From Bacteroidales bacterium (GTDB lineage Bacteria > Bacteroidota > Bacteroidia > Bacteroidales > UBA3824), in NCBI GenBank assembly GCA_016293845.1, contig JAEDDH010000002.1, positions 62,001-126,000 on the forward strand: 64,000 bases of DNA, in the 5' to 3' direction. Below the pieces are notes generated by a model, which was not told where the DNA came from, made no database searches, and was given only the letters and a program-made list of their open reading frames with translations. Of this stretch, positions 42,739 through 51,172 are shown in pieces; positions within the stretch are counted from its first letter, which is position 1; each line of letters begins with the position of its first letter. The position numbers and the translations under genes are program-made.

Positions 42739-45700
42739 ATGAACAGATTAAAAATATATTTAACGGCTTGTTCTTTGGCGGCTCTACCATCGATAGTCTC
42801 GGCGGAGGAAGTTACGACAGCGATCAACACTTCCAATGTGTATTCGCCGGTAGCTGTACAGGACAATATCACCGTTACGGGAAAAGTTACCGACGAGAAC
42901 GGCAATCCTCTTACCGGCGTAACAGTTTTGCAGAAAGGTACCGAGAATAGCACCATTTCCGATACAAACGGCGACTTTTCGATAGAAGCATCGGATGACG
43001 GTGTATTGGTATTTTCACTTGTTGGATACAGCGTTCAAACTATTTCCATCAGCGGAAACACCAGTGTAGGCAACATCTCCCTTTCAAAACTTATTCACAC
43101 TGCATTCAAAGATGAAAAAGCAGATGAAATACTCGGTGGTGTATCAAGTGTAAATATCGAGAATATTATCGATGAAAACTATTTCACTTACACACTCGAC
43201 AACCTCTACACTTTTGTTAGTGGCTACAACGGCAATTCTTTGTGGGGTTACGGCGATGCATTTGCTCTTGTTGACGGTGTACCTCGTGATTTAGACAACG
43301 TGATGCCTTCTGAAATAGAAAGCATTACATTTTTGAAAGGTGCTCAAGCTGTTGCTTTATACGGCAGCCGTGGTGCAAAAGGTGCTATTATTATTACCAC
43401 CAAACGTGGTAAAGAGCAGGATATGAAAATTTCGGCACGTGTAAACACTGGAGTATATGTGGATAAATCTTATCCCGAATATCTCGGCGCTGCCGAATAT
43501 ATGACATATTACAACCAAGCACGTAAAAACGATGGTCTTGACCCACTTTACTCTGAAGAGCTTATTTATAAAACCTCTACTGGCGACAATCCTTATCGTT
43601 ACCCTGATGTGAATTTCTATTCTTCCGATTACATTCGCAAGTTTAGCAACCGCACAGATGTAACTGCCGAAATCAATGGTGGTAACAAGTTTGCTCGTTA
43701 TTATTCAAATGTTAGTTACTTCTCTGCCAATAATACTCTTCAATTTGGTGAAGGTGAAAAGTTGGGAAGCGACCGTTTTAATATCCGCGGCAACGTTGAT
43801 ATGAACTTCAACGATTACATTTCGGCTGCTGTTGATGCAAACATAACCATGTACAACAGCAAGGGATATGTTGTTAACGGCTCAGATTTTTGGGGTGCGG
43901 CATCTACATGGCGTCCAAACCGTGTAGCCCCGTTGATTCCTACTTCGTATATCAATGAGTATGCTACAACAGCTCAAGATCTTATCGCATTGGAAGAAAA
44001 CATCTACAACGGACAGTTCCTTGCTGGTAGTTCAACCGACCAAACCAATGTTTTTGCAGATCTTTTGTATGCCGGAAAAACTAAAGCAACCACTCGTCAG
44101 TTTCAATTTGATTTGAGACTTGATTTCAAGTTATCGCAATTGTTAGATGGCTTGTCGTTCCATACTCAAGCTTCTATGGACTACAATACTGCTTACAACA
44201 CCAGCTTCAATGATAAGTATGCAGTTTATGCACCTGAATGGACCAATGTTAACGGTAAGGACGAAATCATTAATCTAACCAAAATTGGAGAGAATAAACA
44301 TTCAGGCGTTCAAAATATCAGCGCAAGATACAATAATCGTACAACGGCATTCTTCGCTCATTTTGACTACAATCGTGTGTTTGGATCTCATACAGTAAAC
44401 GCTATGTTGCTTGCCAACGGTTTTCAAATCGAAAAATCAGGTGAATATCACCACATTGCTAATGCCAACTTAGGTTTGGATATCCACTACGATTTAGGCA
44501 AACGCTATTTTGCAGCCTTTACTGCAGCGATGCCGTATTCTGCTAAGTTGCAAGAAGGAAGTCGTGCAGGATTCTCACCCTCAGTTTCTTTGGGTTGGAA
44601 CATTTCTAACGAAGATTTCTTCAATAAAGGACTCATCAACAATCTTATGCTTAGCGTTAGCGCAAGCGATTTGAGCCAAGATATTGATATTTCTGATTAT
44701 TATATGTATCTTGGTGCATACTCAACAGGCGGATGGGTTTCTTGGGGAAATAGCGGCAGTCAAGTCGGTTTCCAGAGTAAAAACGCCGGTAATCCCGATT
44801 TTGGATACATTCATCGCAAAGAGTTGTCGGCTAATATGCGTCTCGGAATGATGAATAATAGCCTTACATTTGATTTTTCTGCATTCACAAATCTTACTAC
44901 AGGTCTTATTTACCAGCCTGCTGGTTCATTCCCTTCGTATTTCAATTACAACGGAAACAATTTTATTCCTAACATCAACTTCAACGAAGATTTGCGTCGT
45001 GGATTTGACGTGTCGGTCAACTATCGTAAAACTTTCGGCGAGGTTAAATTTGCTGCTGGTGCTAATTTTACATACATTAATGCTAAGGCCAACAAACGTG
45101 ATGATTCGGGATATCAATATGAATACCAATATAGAGAAGGTACGAATCTCAACGCTATATGGGGTTATGAATGTTTAGGATTTTTCACCGACGAAACCGA
45201 CATTGCCAACTCTCCCGACCAAAGCTCATTTGGTGCTCAAATCAAACCGGGCGACCTCAAATACAAAGATCAAAACGGCGACAATGTTATCGACAGCAAA
45301 GACGTAGTAGATCTTAAAGAGGTTAACGGCTGGCAATTCGGCGCTCCCTACACAATGGGAATCAACCTTTCTGCTTCGTACAAAGGTTTTACCCTTTACG
45401 TACTTGGCATTGCTCAAACAGGATTTTCGTCTGTATACAATAGCAGCTACTATTGGCCTGCTGGCGACGACAAATATTCTGTAAATGTTCGCAATGCATG
45501 GACTCCTGAAACTGCTGCAACAGCAGAGATTCCACGTCTTACTACTGGATCTGCCAACAACAACAATCAAACATCTGATTTTTGGATGAAAAAAATCTCA
45601 CGTTTTGATCTCACTAGGGTTCAGCTCACTTACGACCTTCCTTCTACTTTGTTCCAAAACAACAGAGTATTATCTGGAGTATCGGTATATGTTAGCGGAA

Positions 45701-45804
45701 GCAACCTTGCAACCATTTCTAAAGAGAGTGAAAAAATCACCCTCAATATTGGTTCACCTGCTCAAACCCGTTTTTACAACTTAGGTGTTAAAGTTAACTT
45801 CTAA
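42739..45804 (+). CDS. SusC-family transporter, XusC-like, without a canonical TonB box
   Basis: From ATG 42739 the protein is 1021 residues, with signal peptide ending PSIVSA; the longer TTG frame from 42685 is rejected because it precedes the signal. The carboxypeptidase-like domain (VTGKVTDENGNPLTGVTVLQKG) is followed by HTAFKDEKADEILGGVSSV rather than the EEVVV-type box. The plug has SEIESITFLKGAQAVALYG and GAKGAIIITTKRG, and the barrel ends FYNLGVKVNF. This plug type is typical of XusC-like proteins. It would form the second importer of the xylan locus. Confidence 0.9.
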   Translation: MNRLKIYLTACSLAALPSIVSAEEVTTAINTSNVYSPVAVQDNITVTGKVTDENGNPLTGVTVLQKGTENSTISDTNGDFSIEASDDGVLVFSLVGYSVQTISISGNTSVGNISLSKLIHTAFKDEKADEILGGVSSVNIENIIDENYFTYTLDNLYTFVSGYNGNSLWGYGDAFALVDGVPRDLDNVMPSEIESITFLKGAQAVALYGSRGAKGAIIITTKRGKEQDMKISARVNTGVYVDKSYPEYLGAAEYMTYYNQARKNDGLDPLYSEELIYKTSTGDNPYRYPDVNFYSSDYIRKFSNRTDVTAEINGGNKFARYYSNVSYFSANNTLQFGEGEKLGSDRFNIRGNVDMNFNDYISAAVDANITMYNSKGYVVNGSDFWGAASTWRPNRVAPLIPTSYINEYATTAQDLIALEENIYNGQFLAGSSTDQTNVFADLLYAGKTKATTRQFQFDLRLDFKLSQLLDGLSFHTQASMDYNTAYNTSFNDKYAVYAPEWTNVNGKDEIINLTKIGENKHSGVQNISARYNNRTTAFFAHFDYNRVFGSHTVNAMLLANGFQIEKSGEYHHIANANLGLDIHYDLGKRYFAAFTAAMPYSAKLQEGSRAGFSPSVSLGWNISNEDFFNKGLINNLMLSVSASDLSQDIDISDYYMYLGAYSTGGWVSWGNSGSQVGFQSKNAGNPDFGYIHRKELSANMRLGMMNNSLTFDFSAFTNLTTGLIYQPAGSFPSYFNYNGNNFIPNINFNEDLRRGFDVSVNYRKTFGEVKFAAGANFTYINAKANKRDDSGYQYEYQYREGTNLNAIWGYECLGFFTDETDIANSPDQSSFGAQIKPGDLKYKDQNGDNVIDSKDVVDLKEVNGWQFGAPYTMGINLSASYKGFTLYVLGIAQTGFSSVYNSSYYWPAGDDKYSVNVRNAWTPETAATAEIPRLTTGSANNNNQTSDFWMKKISRFDLTRVQLTYDLPSTLFQNNRVLSGVSVYVSGSNLATISKESEKITLNIGSPAQTRFYNLGVKVNF

Positions 45805-45817
45805 ATTTTATTAAGAA

Positions 45818-47659
45818 ATGAAATTCAAAAAATCTTATATGTTGCTGTTGTTTGCAGTAGCAGGTTTGGCGAGTGCGTGTGAAGATGTTTTTGAACCCGC
45901 ACCCGAAAACAAAAGCGAATTGGCGGCAATTTACGATAGTCCAAAAAGGGCGCAAGGCCTTATCGGTCAGGTATATTCTATGATAGACGGAGTATACCTA
46001 TCTACTCCGCAAAGCGACTTGGCTACTGATGATGCGGTATCTAACAAAACCAATAATTCTTATTCGGTTATGGCTCAAGGTGGTTGGAAATCAGACTTCA
46101 ATCCTCTTTCAAGATGGGATGTCTGTTATTCTGCCATCAATTACTGCAATATTTTTCTCGATAATGCCGACAAAATTACTTGGGTAAAAGACGATAGCGA
46201 ACTCAATAAGTATTATTCTGATCGTTTCAAAGCCGAGGCTTACGCTTATCGAGCTATTTATCACTACAAACTCCTTGAGGCTCATGCTGGAATGGTAGGT
46301 GGCACTCTTATGGGTATTCCTATCCACGATAGGGCAGAGAGTGAGGGCAATTTGATTCAAACTCGTTCTACATTTAAAGAATGTGTTGAATTTATTATGA
46401 ATGACTTCAACAATGCTCTTAGATATCTGCCGGCTAAATACTCCGATGTCGAAAATCAGGCTGGTGTGCCACAAAACCTCAAAGAAGTGATGGCCGACAA
46501 CAACGGTGAAGTTAATCTTGTTTATTACAACCGTGTGTATGGCGTTCAAAATGTGGGCAAATTAGATGCTACTATCGTTAATACCATCAAATCTCAATTT
46601 GAATTTATGGTTGCATCTCCTGCATATCAAGCTGCTGGTTCAAGTATTGATTGGTCTGTAGCTGCCAAAGATGTTGCCAAAGTTTTGGCTGATGCTGGCA
46701 AAACAGCTGCTTCGATGGACCAAAATGGATGGTTTTGGTTTGATGATAGCCGTGTAGATAATTTTAAACCTTTGGATGGCAACTCTACCCATGATGAAGT
46801 GGTTTGGCACAACTATAACGAAAACCAAAACAGCGACCTCGAAAAACGTTGCTATCCTCCTTCTATTTATGGTGATGGCGACATCAACCCCACACAAAAC
46901 CTTGTGGATGCGTTCCCGATGGCCAACGGATATCCTATCACTGATGATGCCAGTGGCTACGACCCTGCTAAACCATATGATGGTCGCGACCCTCGCCTTG
47001 CCAAATACATTTTGGTTAATGGTGATGCTATTGGTACAGCAGGTTCAATATCTGTTGTGATGCCTTCAGCAGGGTTCACAAACATTGACGCCAACAACCA
47101 AGAGAACGAAAAATCAACAAAAACAGGTTATTACCTTAAAAAACTTCTTCGTTCAAAAGGTGTAAACCTCAATCCTTCGGCTGGTGTAACTGCTAAGCAT
47201 TTGGTAGCTCGTATTCGCTACACTGAACTCTTCTTAAACTACGCCGAAGCTGCCAACGAAGCAGTTGGTCCTACAGGTGTGGTAGACGGAGCAAGTTTTT
47301 CTGCATACGATGTTATCAAAGCTATCCGTTCACGCGCTGGAATCGATCCTAACGATTTATATCTTGAGTCTATCAAAGGCGACAAAGACGCAATGCGCGA
47401 ACTTATCCGCAACGAACGCCGTCTTGAACTCTGTTTTGAAAACCATCGTTTTTGGGATCTCCGCCGTTGGAATGTTGATCTTGAACAACTCAACACTACT
47501 GCCCAAGGCGTAACCATTACCGAAAATGCCGATCGCTCGCTCAAATATACTATTGGCGATGTAGAAACAAGGAACTACAGTTCTCACCAAATCTACGGAC
47601 CCATTCCGTATAGCGAATGTTTAAAATTCTCTGAACTAACACAGAATTCTGGCTGGTAA
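45818..47659 (+). CDS. SusD-family lipoprotein, XusD-like
   Basis: The 613-residue lipoprotein has its lipobox at GLASAC (Cys21), followed by EDVFEPAPENKSELAAIYDSP. SusD features include FKAEAYAYRAIYHYKLLEAHAG near 130, ARIRYTELFLNYAEAANEA near 467, ELIRNERRLELCFENHRFWD near 527 and QNSGW at the end. It lies 13 bp after xusC and is the presumed partner of that transporter. Confidence 0.92.
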   Translation: MKFKKSYMLLLFAVAGLASACEDVFEPAPENKSELAAIYDSPKRAQGLIGQVYSMIDGVYLSTPQSDLATDDAVSNKTNNSYSVMAQGGWKSDFNPLSRWDVCYSAINYCNIFLDNADKITWVKDDSELNKYYSDRFKAEAYAYRAIYHYKLLEAHAGMVGGTLMGIPIHDRAESEGNLIQTRSTFKECVEFIMNDFNNALRYLPAKYSDVENQAGVPQNLKEVMADNNGEVNLVYYNRVYGVQNVGKLDATIVNTIKSQFEFMVASPAYQAAGSSIDWSVAAKDVAKVLADAGKTAASMDQNGWFWFDDSRVDNFKPLDGNSTHDEVVWHNYNENQNSDLEKRCYPPSIYGDGDINPTQNLVDAFPMANGYPITDDASGYDPAKPYDGRDPRLAKYILVNGDAIGTAGSISVVMPSAGFTNIDANNQENEKSTKTGYYLKKLLRSKGVNLNPSAGVTAKHLVARIRYTELFLNYAEAANEAVGPTGVVDGASFSAYDVIKAIRSRAGIDPNDLYLESIKGDKDAMRELIRNERRLELCFENHRFWDLRRWNVDLEQLNTTAQGVTITENADRSLKYTIGDVETRNYSSHQIYGPIPYSECLKFSELTQNSGW

Positions 47660-47672
47660 AAACTTAAATAAT

Positions 47673-47715
47673 TGGTAATTGACAAACTTGACATTGAGCA
47701 AGTTGTCAATTGCCT
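47673..47715 (+). promoter_or_regulatory. Long imperfect hairpin between xusD-like and xusE-like genes
   Basis: GGTAATTGACAAACTTG and CAAGTTGTCAATTGCC form a stem of about 15 bp with one bulge and one mismatch around an 8-nt loop. TATTTAAAAAG follows, not a true U-run. It could lower transcription of downstream genes or protect the upstream mRNA end. Confidence 0.55.
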
Positions 47716-47756
47716 ATTTAAAAAGTGTTTAATAAAAAAGTTAAAAACAAAGCAAA

Positions 47757-48785
47757 ATGAAAAATTTATCTAAATACATACCGTTTTCGGCATTAGCACT
47801 TGCGGTTGGTCTTTCGGCTTGCCACAACGCTGATAATGAGTTTGCCGATTTCGATGGCGGAATTTCTGTATACTTCCCATATCAAAAACCAGTAAGAACT
47901 TTGGTTATGGGTGAAGATACGTACAATACCGACCTTGATAACGCCCACAAATGTAAGATTTCTACCACTATGGGCGGCTCGTACACTGGTAAGAATATCA
48001 AAGTAGTGGTTGCAAAAGACGAATCGTTGTTAGACAACCTCTATTTCAAAGGCGACTTCAATAAAGGTAAAAAAGTTGAAGCTATGCCCGAAAGTTACTA
48101 CACCATGGACAGCAATACTATGGATTTTAATGGTAAAATGAGTGGTTCGGTAGAAGTAACCCTTACCGATGCTTTCTTTGCCGACGAAAAATCTATAACA
48201 GGTGTCTATGTTATTCCTCTTGTTATAGAGTCGCAATCAGGTGCCGATCAAATCAACGAAGGTACTTTTGACACTGAGGTTTACTCTTCAAAACCGCAGC
48301 GAACAAATAGTGATGCTTGGAAGAAACAACCAATGGATTATACTTTGTTTAGTATCAACTATATAAGCAAGTATGCTGGTTATTTCTGTCGTAATATCAC
48401 CGAACTCGACGGCGTGCCTCAAAGCCGCGAAGAGGGTAAAACTATTCTTGACGATCCCATTGTACAAACAAAAACTCTTGCATTAGATAAGGTTTCGTAC
48501 ACTCCGGCAGGCTTAGAGCTTACCTGCAATCTTATCCTCACTTTTGATGGTAACCAAACATGTACAATCACCACTGATGATCCTGGTATGACAGTTTCTG
48601 GACAAGGTCAATATAAAGACCATTCGGAAATTAAAGCTTGGGGCGATAAAGACCGCGATGGACTTTACCTCGACTATACTATCAGCGACGGAACAACAAC
48701 AGTTTCGGCAAAAGAGACCCTCGTTCTCCAACGTCGTGGTGTAAAACTTGTTACTTTCGACACCGAAATTAAATCAGGTGAATAA
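47757..48785 (+). CDS. DUF1735-type surface glycan-binding lipoprotein, XusE-like
   Basis: The 342-residue lipoprotein has its lipobox at GLSAC (Cys22). An N-terminal DUF1735/BT_3987-like domain (about 30-170) includes ISVYFPYQKPVRTLVMGED and YVIPLVIESQSG. A second beta domain follows with MDYTLFSINYISKYAGYF near 195 and a C-terminal calycin-like part ending LQRRGVKLVTF. Its place after the second SusC/D pair and before a GH10 corresponds to xusE. It probably binds xylan at the surface, but that is from context. Confidence 0.82.
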   Translation: MKNLSKYIPFSALALAVGLSACHNADNEFADFDGGISVYFPYQKPVRTLVMGEDTYNTDLDNAHKCKISTTMGGSYTGKNIKVVVAKDESLLDNLYFKGDFNKGKKVEAMPESYYTMDSNTMDFNGKMSGSVEVTLTDAFFADEKSITGVYVIPLVIESQSGADQINEGTFDTEVYSSKPQRTNSDAWKKQPMDYTLFSINYISKYAGYFCRNITELDGVPQSREEGKTILDDPIVQTKTLALDKVSYTPAGLELTCNLILTFDGNQTCTITTDDPGMTVSGQGQYKDHSEIKAWGDKDRDGLYLDYTISDGTTTVSAKETLVLQRRGVKLVTFDTEIKSGE

Positions 48786-48816
48786 TATTTAACCACATTT
48801 TAATAGAGAAAATATT

Positions 48817-51042
48817 ATGAACAAATATAAGTATTTAGCAGCAGGTTTGGCCCTGATGGGTCTTATTCCATCGTGTGCCGATGACTTCACTAATGATTTT
48901 AGTGTGGAAAAACCCTCGTCTGTAGAAATGCTCGAAGATATCAACTCTTACGAGCCTTTGAAATCGTATATCAACCGCAGTCAGTACCCCAATTTTAAAC
49001 TTGCAGGTGCTCTCTCTGTTAACGATTTTTCATCAATTGCAAACCTCACAGCTCTTGCTGCTACCAACTTCGACGAGGTGGTAGCTGGCAACGCAATGAA
49101 ATACGCTTCGTGTGTTAATGAAAAAGGCGAAATGGATTTCACAACTGTGGATAACTTTATAACTACTGCCCAAAAATGCAATGTGGGCATCTATGGTCAT
49201 ACCCTTGCTTGGCACTCTCAACAGCGACCTAAGTTTCTTAACTCGTTGCTCCAAGACAAAGATGTTGCAGTGGAATCTAATCCTACTGTTACCGAAGTAG
49301 AATCCAATGTTTTTGCTTGTACATTTGACGATGGCAGCACTATCGGCGGATGGGGTAATTCATCTACAAGCGAAGTTACCGATGGCGGTCATGATGGTGG
49401 CAAATGTCACAAAATCCATAATCCTTCTGCTGTTAAGCCTTGGCAAGCGCAAGCTGCAATTGGTTTTGCCACTCCATTAGAGGTAGATAAAGATTATTAT
49501 TTGCGTTTTTGGGTTAAAGCCGACATTGCAGATACCAAAAAAGCAAGTGCAGCATTCCAGAATCCGGAGAATTATGCAGGCTGTGGAGATTTTCCGGCTT
49601 TTGACGTTTCGTCAGAATGGAAACAATACAAATTAAAAACTACTGTTTCTGGTGAAAATTGCGCACGTCTGTGCATCAACGTAGGTGAAATCGAAGGTGA
49701 TATTTATTTAGATGACATCGAAATTTTTTACATGTCTAAACCTGCTACTGTTACCGAAGTAGAATCCAATGTTTTTGCTTGTACATTTGACGATGGCAGC
49801 ACTATCGGCGGATGGGGTAATTCATCTACAAGCGAAGTTACCGATGGCGGTCATGATGGTGGCAAATGTCACAAAATCCATAATCCTTCTGCTGTTAAGC
49901 CTTGGCAAGCGCAAGCTGCAATTGGTTTTGCCACTCCATTAGAGGTAGATAAAGATTATTATTTGCGTTTTTGGGTTAAAGCCGACATTGCAGATACCAA
50001 AAAAGCAAGTGCAGCATTCCAGAATCCGGAGAATTATGCAGGCTGTGGAGATTTTCCGGCTTTTGACGTTTCGTCAGAATGGAAACAATACAAATTAAAA
50101 ACTACTGTTTCTGGTGAAAATTGCGCACGTCTGTGCATCAACGTAGGTGAAATCGAAGGTGATATTTATCTTGATGACATCGAAATTTTTTACATGGTTA
50201 AAACAACTGCTCCTACAAAGATTCCTCTTACCGACAAAGAAAAACTTGATACCCTTACTTGGGCAATGGACAAATGGATTGCAGGCATGATGAATGCTAC
50301 CAATGGCTACGTAAAAGCGTGGGACGTTGTAAACGAACCTATTGCTGGTGCGGGTGATGATGGCGAAGGCAATTATCCGCTTCAACACGGTACTGCTAAT
50401 GCTGATGGAATAGGAGGAAATTCTGATGTATTCTTCTGGCAAGATTTTATGGGAGACCTTGATTATGTTAGAACTGCTGTTAAACTTGCAAGAAAATACT
50501 ACAAAGGTGAAGCTTCTGACTTAAAGCTTTTTGTTAACGACTACAATCTTGAATCTGATTGGGACGACAACAAAAAACTCAAATCGCTTATAGCTTGGAT
50601 TACGAAATGGGAAGCTGACGGTGTAACCAAGATTGATGGTATTGGTACTCAAATGCACATCTCTTGTTACGAAGACGAAAGCATAAACAACAGTAAGAAA
50701 GAGCATATTGCTAAAATGTTCGAACTTATGGCAGCCACTGGCAAACTTGTTCGCATTTCGGAACTTGATATGGGTTATGTAGATATTGATGGGTTAAGCC
50801 TTCAAACCGAAGAACTTACCGAAGAACAGCACAAGCAAATGGCCGACCTTTATAAGTTTGTTGTTAAAACATACATGGAAAAAGTGCCGGCAGCTCAGCA
50901 ATATGGCATTTGCCAATGGTGTTTAACCGATTCTCCCAAAACTTCTTCGTGGAGAGGTGGTCAGCCTACTGGTCTTTGGACAGAAAAATATGTTCGCAAA
51001 AAAGCATTTGTGGGCTTTGCAGATGGTTTAAGTGGTAATTAG
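48817..51042 (+). CDS. GH10 endo-xylanase with two inserted, near-identical CBMs (Xyn10C-like)
   Basis: The 741-residue lipoprotein (lipobox IPSC, Cys20, then ADDFTND) has its GH10 barrel interrupted. The first part (about 45-150) ends GIYGHTLAWHSQQRPKFL. Two carbohydrate-binding modules of CBM4/CBM_4_9 type follow (about 157-305 and 311-459), identical in sequence. The barrel then resumes with the acid/base Glu507 in WDVVNEP and the nucleophile Glu649 in RISELDMGY, ending GICQWCLTDSPKTSSWRGG. CBM insertion at this site is known for Prevotella Xyn10C and Bacteroides relatives. It cuts xylan at the cell surface. It closes the core xylan locus and is followed by a terminator. Confidence 0.95.
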   Translation: MNKYKYLAAGLALMGLIPSCADDFTNDFSVEKPSSVEMLEDINSYEPLKSYINRSQYPNFKLAGALSVNDFSSIANLTALAATNFDEVVAGNAMKYASCVNEKGEMDFTTVDNFITTAQKCNVGIYGHTLAWHSQQRPKFLNSLLQDKDVAVESNPTVTEVESNVFACTFDDGSTIGGWGNSSTSEVTDGGHDGGKCHKIHNPSAVKPWQAQAAIGFATPLEVDKDYYLRFWVKADIADTKKASAAFQNPENYAGCGDFPAFDVSSEWKQYKLKTTVSGENCARLCINVGEIEGDIYLDDIEIFYMSKPATVTEVESNVFACTFDDGSTIGGWGNSSTSEVTDGGHDGGKCHKIHNPSAVKPWQAQAAIGFATPLEVDKDYYLRFWVKADIADTKKASAAFQNPENYAGCGDFPAFDVSSEWKQYKLKTTVSGENCARLCINVGEIEGDIYLDDIEIFYMVKTTAPTKIPLTDKEKLDTLTWAMDKWIAGMMNATNGYVKAWDVVNEPIAGAGDDGEGNYPLQHGTANADGIGGNSDVFFWQDFMGDLDYVRTAVKLARKYYKGEASDLKLFVNDYNLESDWDDNKKLKSLIAWITKWEADGVTKIDGIGTQMHISCYEDESINNSKKEHIAKMFELMAATGKLVRISELDMGYVDIDGLSLQTEELTEEQHKQMADLYKFVVKTYMEKVPAAQQYGICQWCLTDSPKTSSWRGGQPTGLWTEKYVRKKAFVGFADGLSGN
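49283..50196 (+). repeat. Near-perfect tandem duplication of a CBM-coding segment
   Basis: The segment from 49283 to 49734 recurs from 49745 to 50196, a period of 462 bp (154 codons). Reading both copies side by side, I found only two base differences, both within one leucine codon (TTA at 49708-49710 against CTT), so the encoded modules are identical. Confidence 0.93.
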
Positions 51043-51068
51043 TTAAATCGTTTACAATAATTTGATTA

Positions 51069-51113
51069 ATATCCGGCGTTTTCGGTTATTGAAAAAAACG
51101 CCGGATATTTTTA
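51069..51113 (+). terminator. Rho-independent terminator after the xylanase gene
   Basis: ATCCGGCGTTTT pairs with AAAACGCCGGAT and is followed by ATTTTTATTT. It separates the core xylan operon from the next pair of genes. Confidence 0.92.
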
Positions 51114-51121
51114 TTTCTTTC

Positions 51122-51152
51122 TTTGGCACTTGCGGCTTCTTATTTATATTTG
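51122..51152 (+). promoter_or_regulatory. Consensus promoter of the membrane protein/cytochrome pair
   Basis: TTTG (51122-51125), a 19-nt spacer and TATATTTG (51145-51152) match the consensus fully. Transcription should begin near 51159, 14 nt before ATG 51173, which rules out the longer TTG frame from 51062. Confidence 0.8.
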
Positions 51153-51172
51153 CATCTAAAATATTATTGATA

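Noticed and set aside
49283..50196. CRISPR-like or mobile-element repeat
   Set aside because: The repeat unit is 462 bp, in frame and encodes a folded CBM; there are no spacers, terminal inverted repeats or transposase.
51062..51172. Longer start (TTG) for the DUF6057-like gene
   Set aside because: The stretch contains a terminator and a full consensus promoter, so it is upstream of the transcript.
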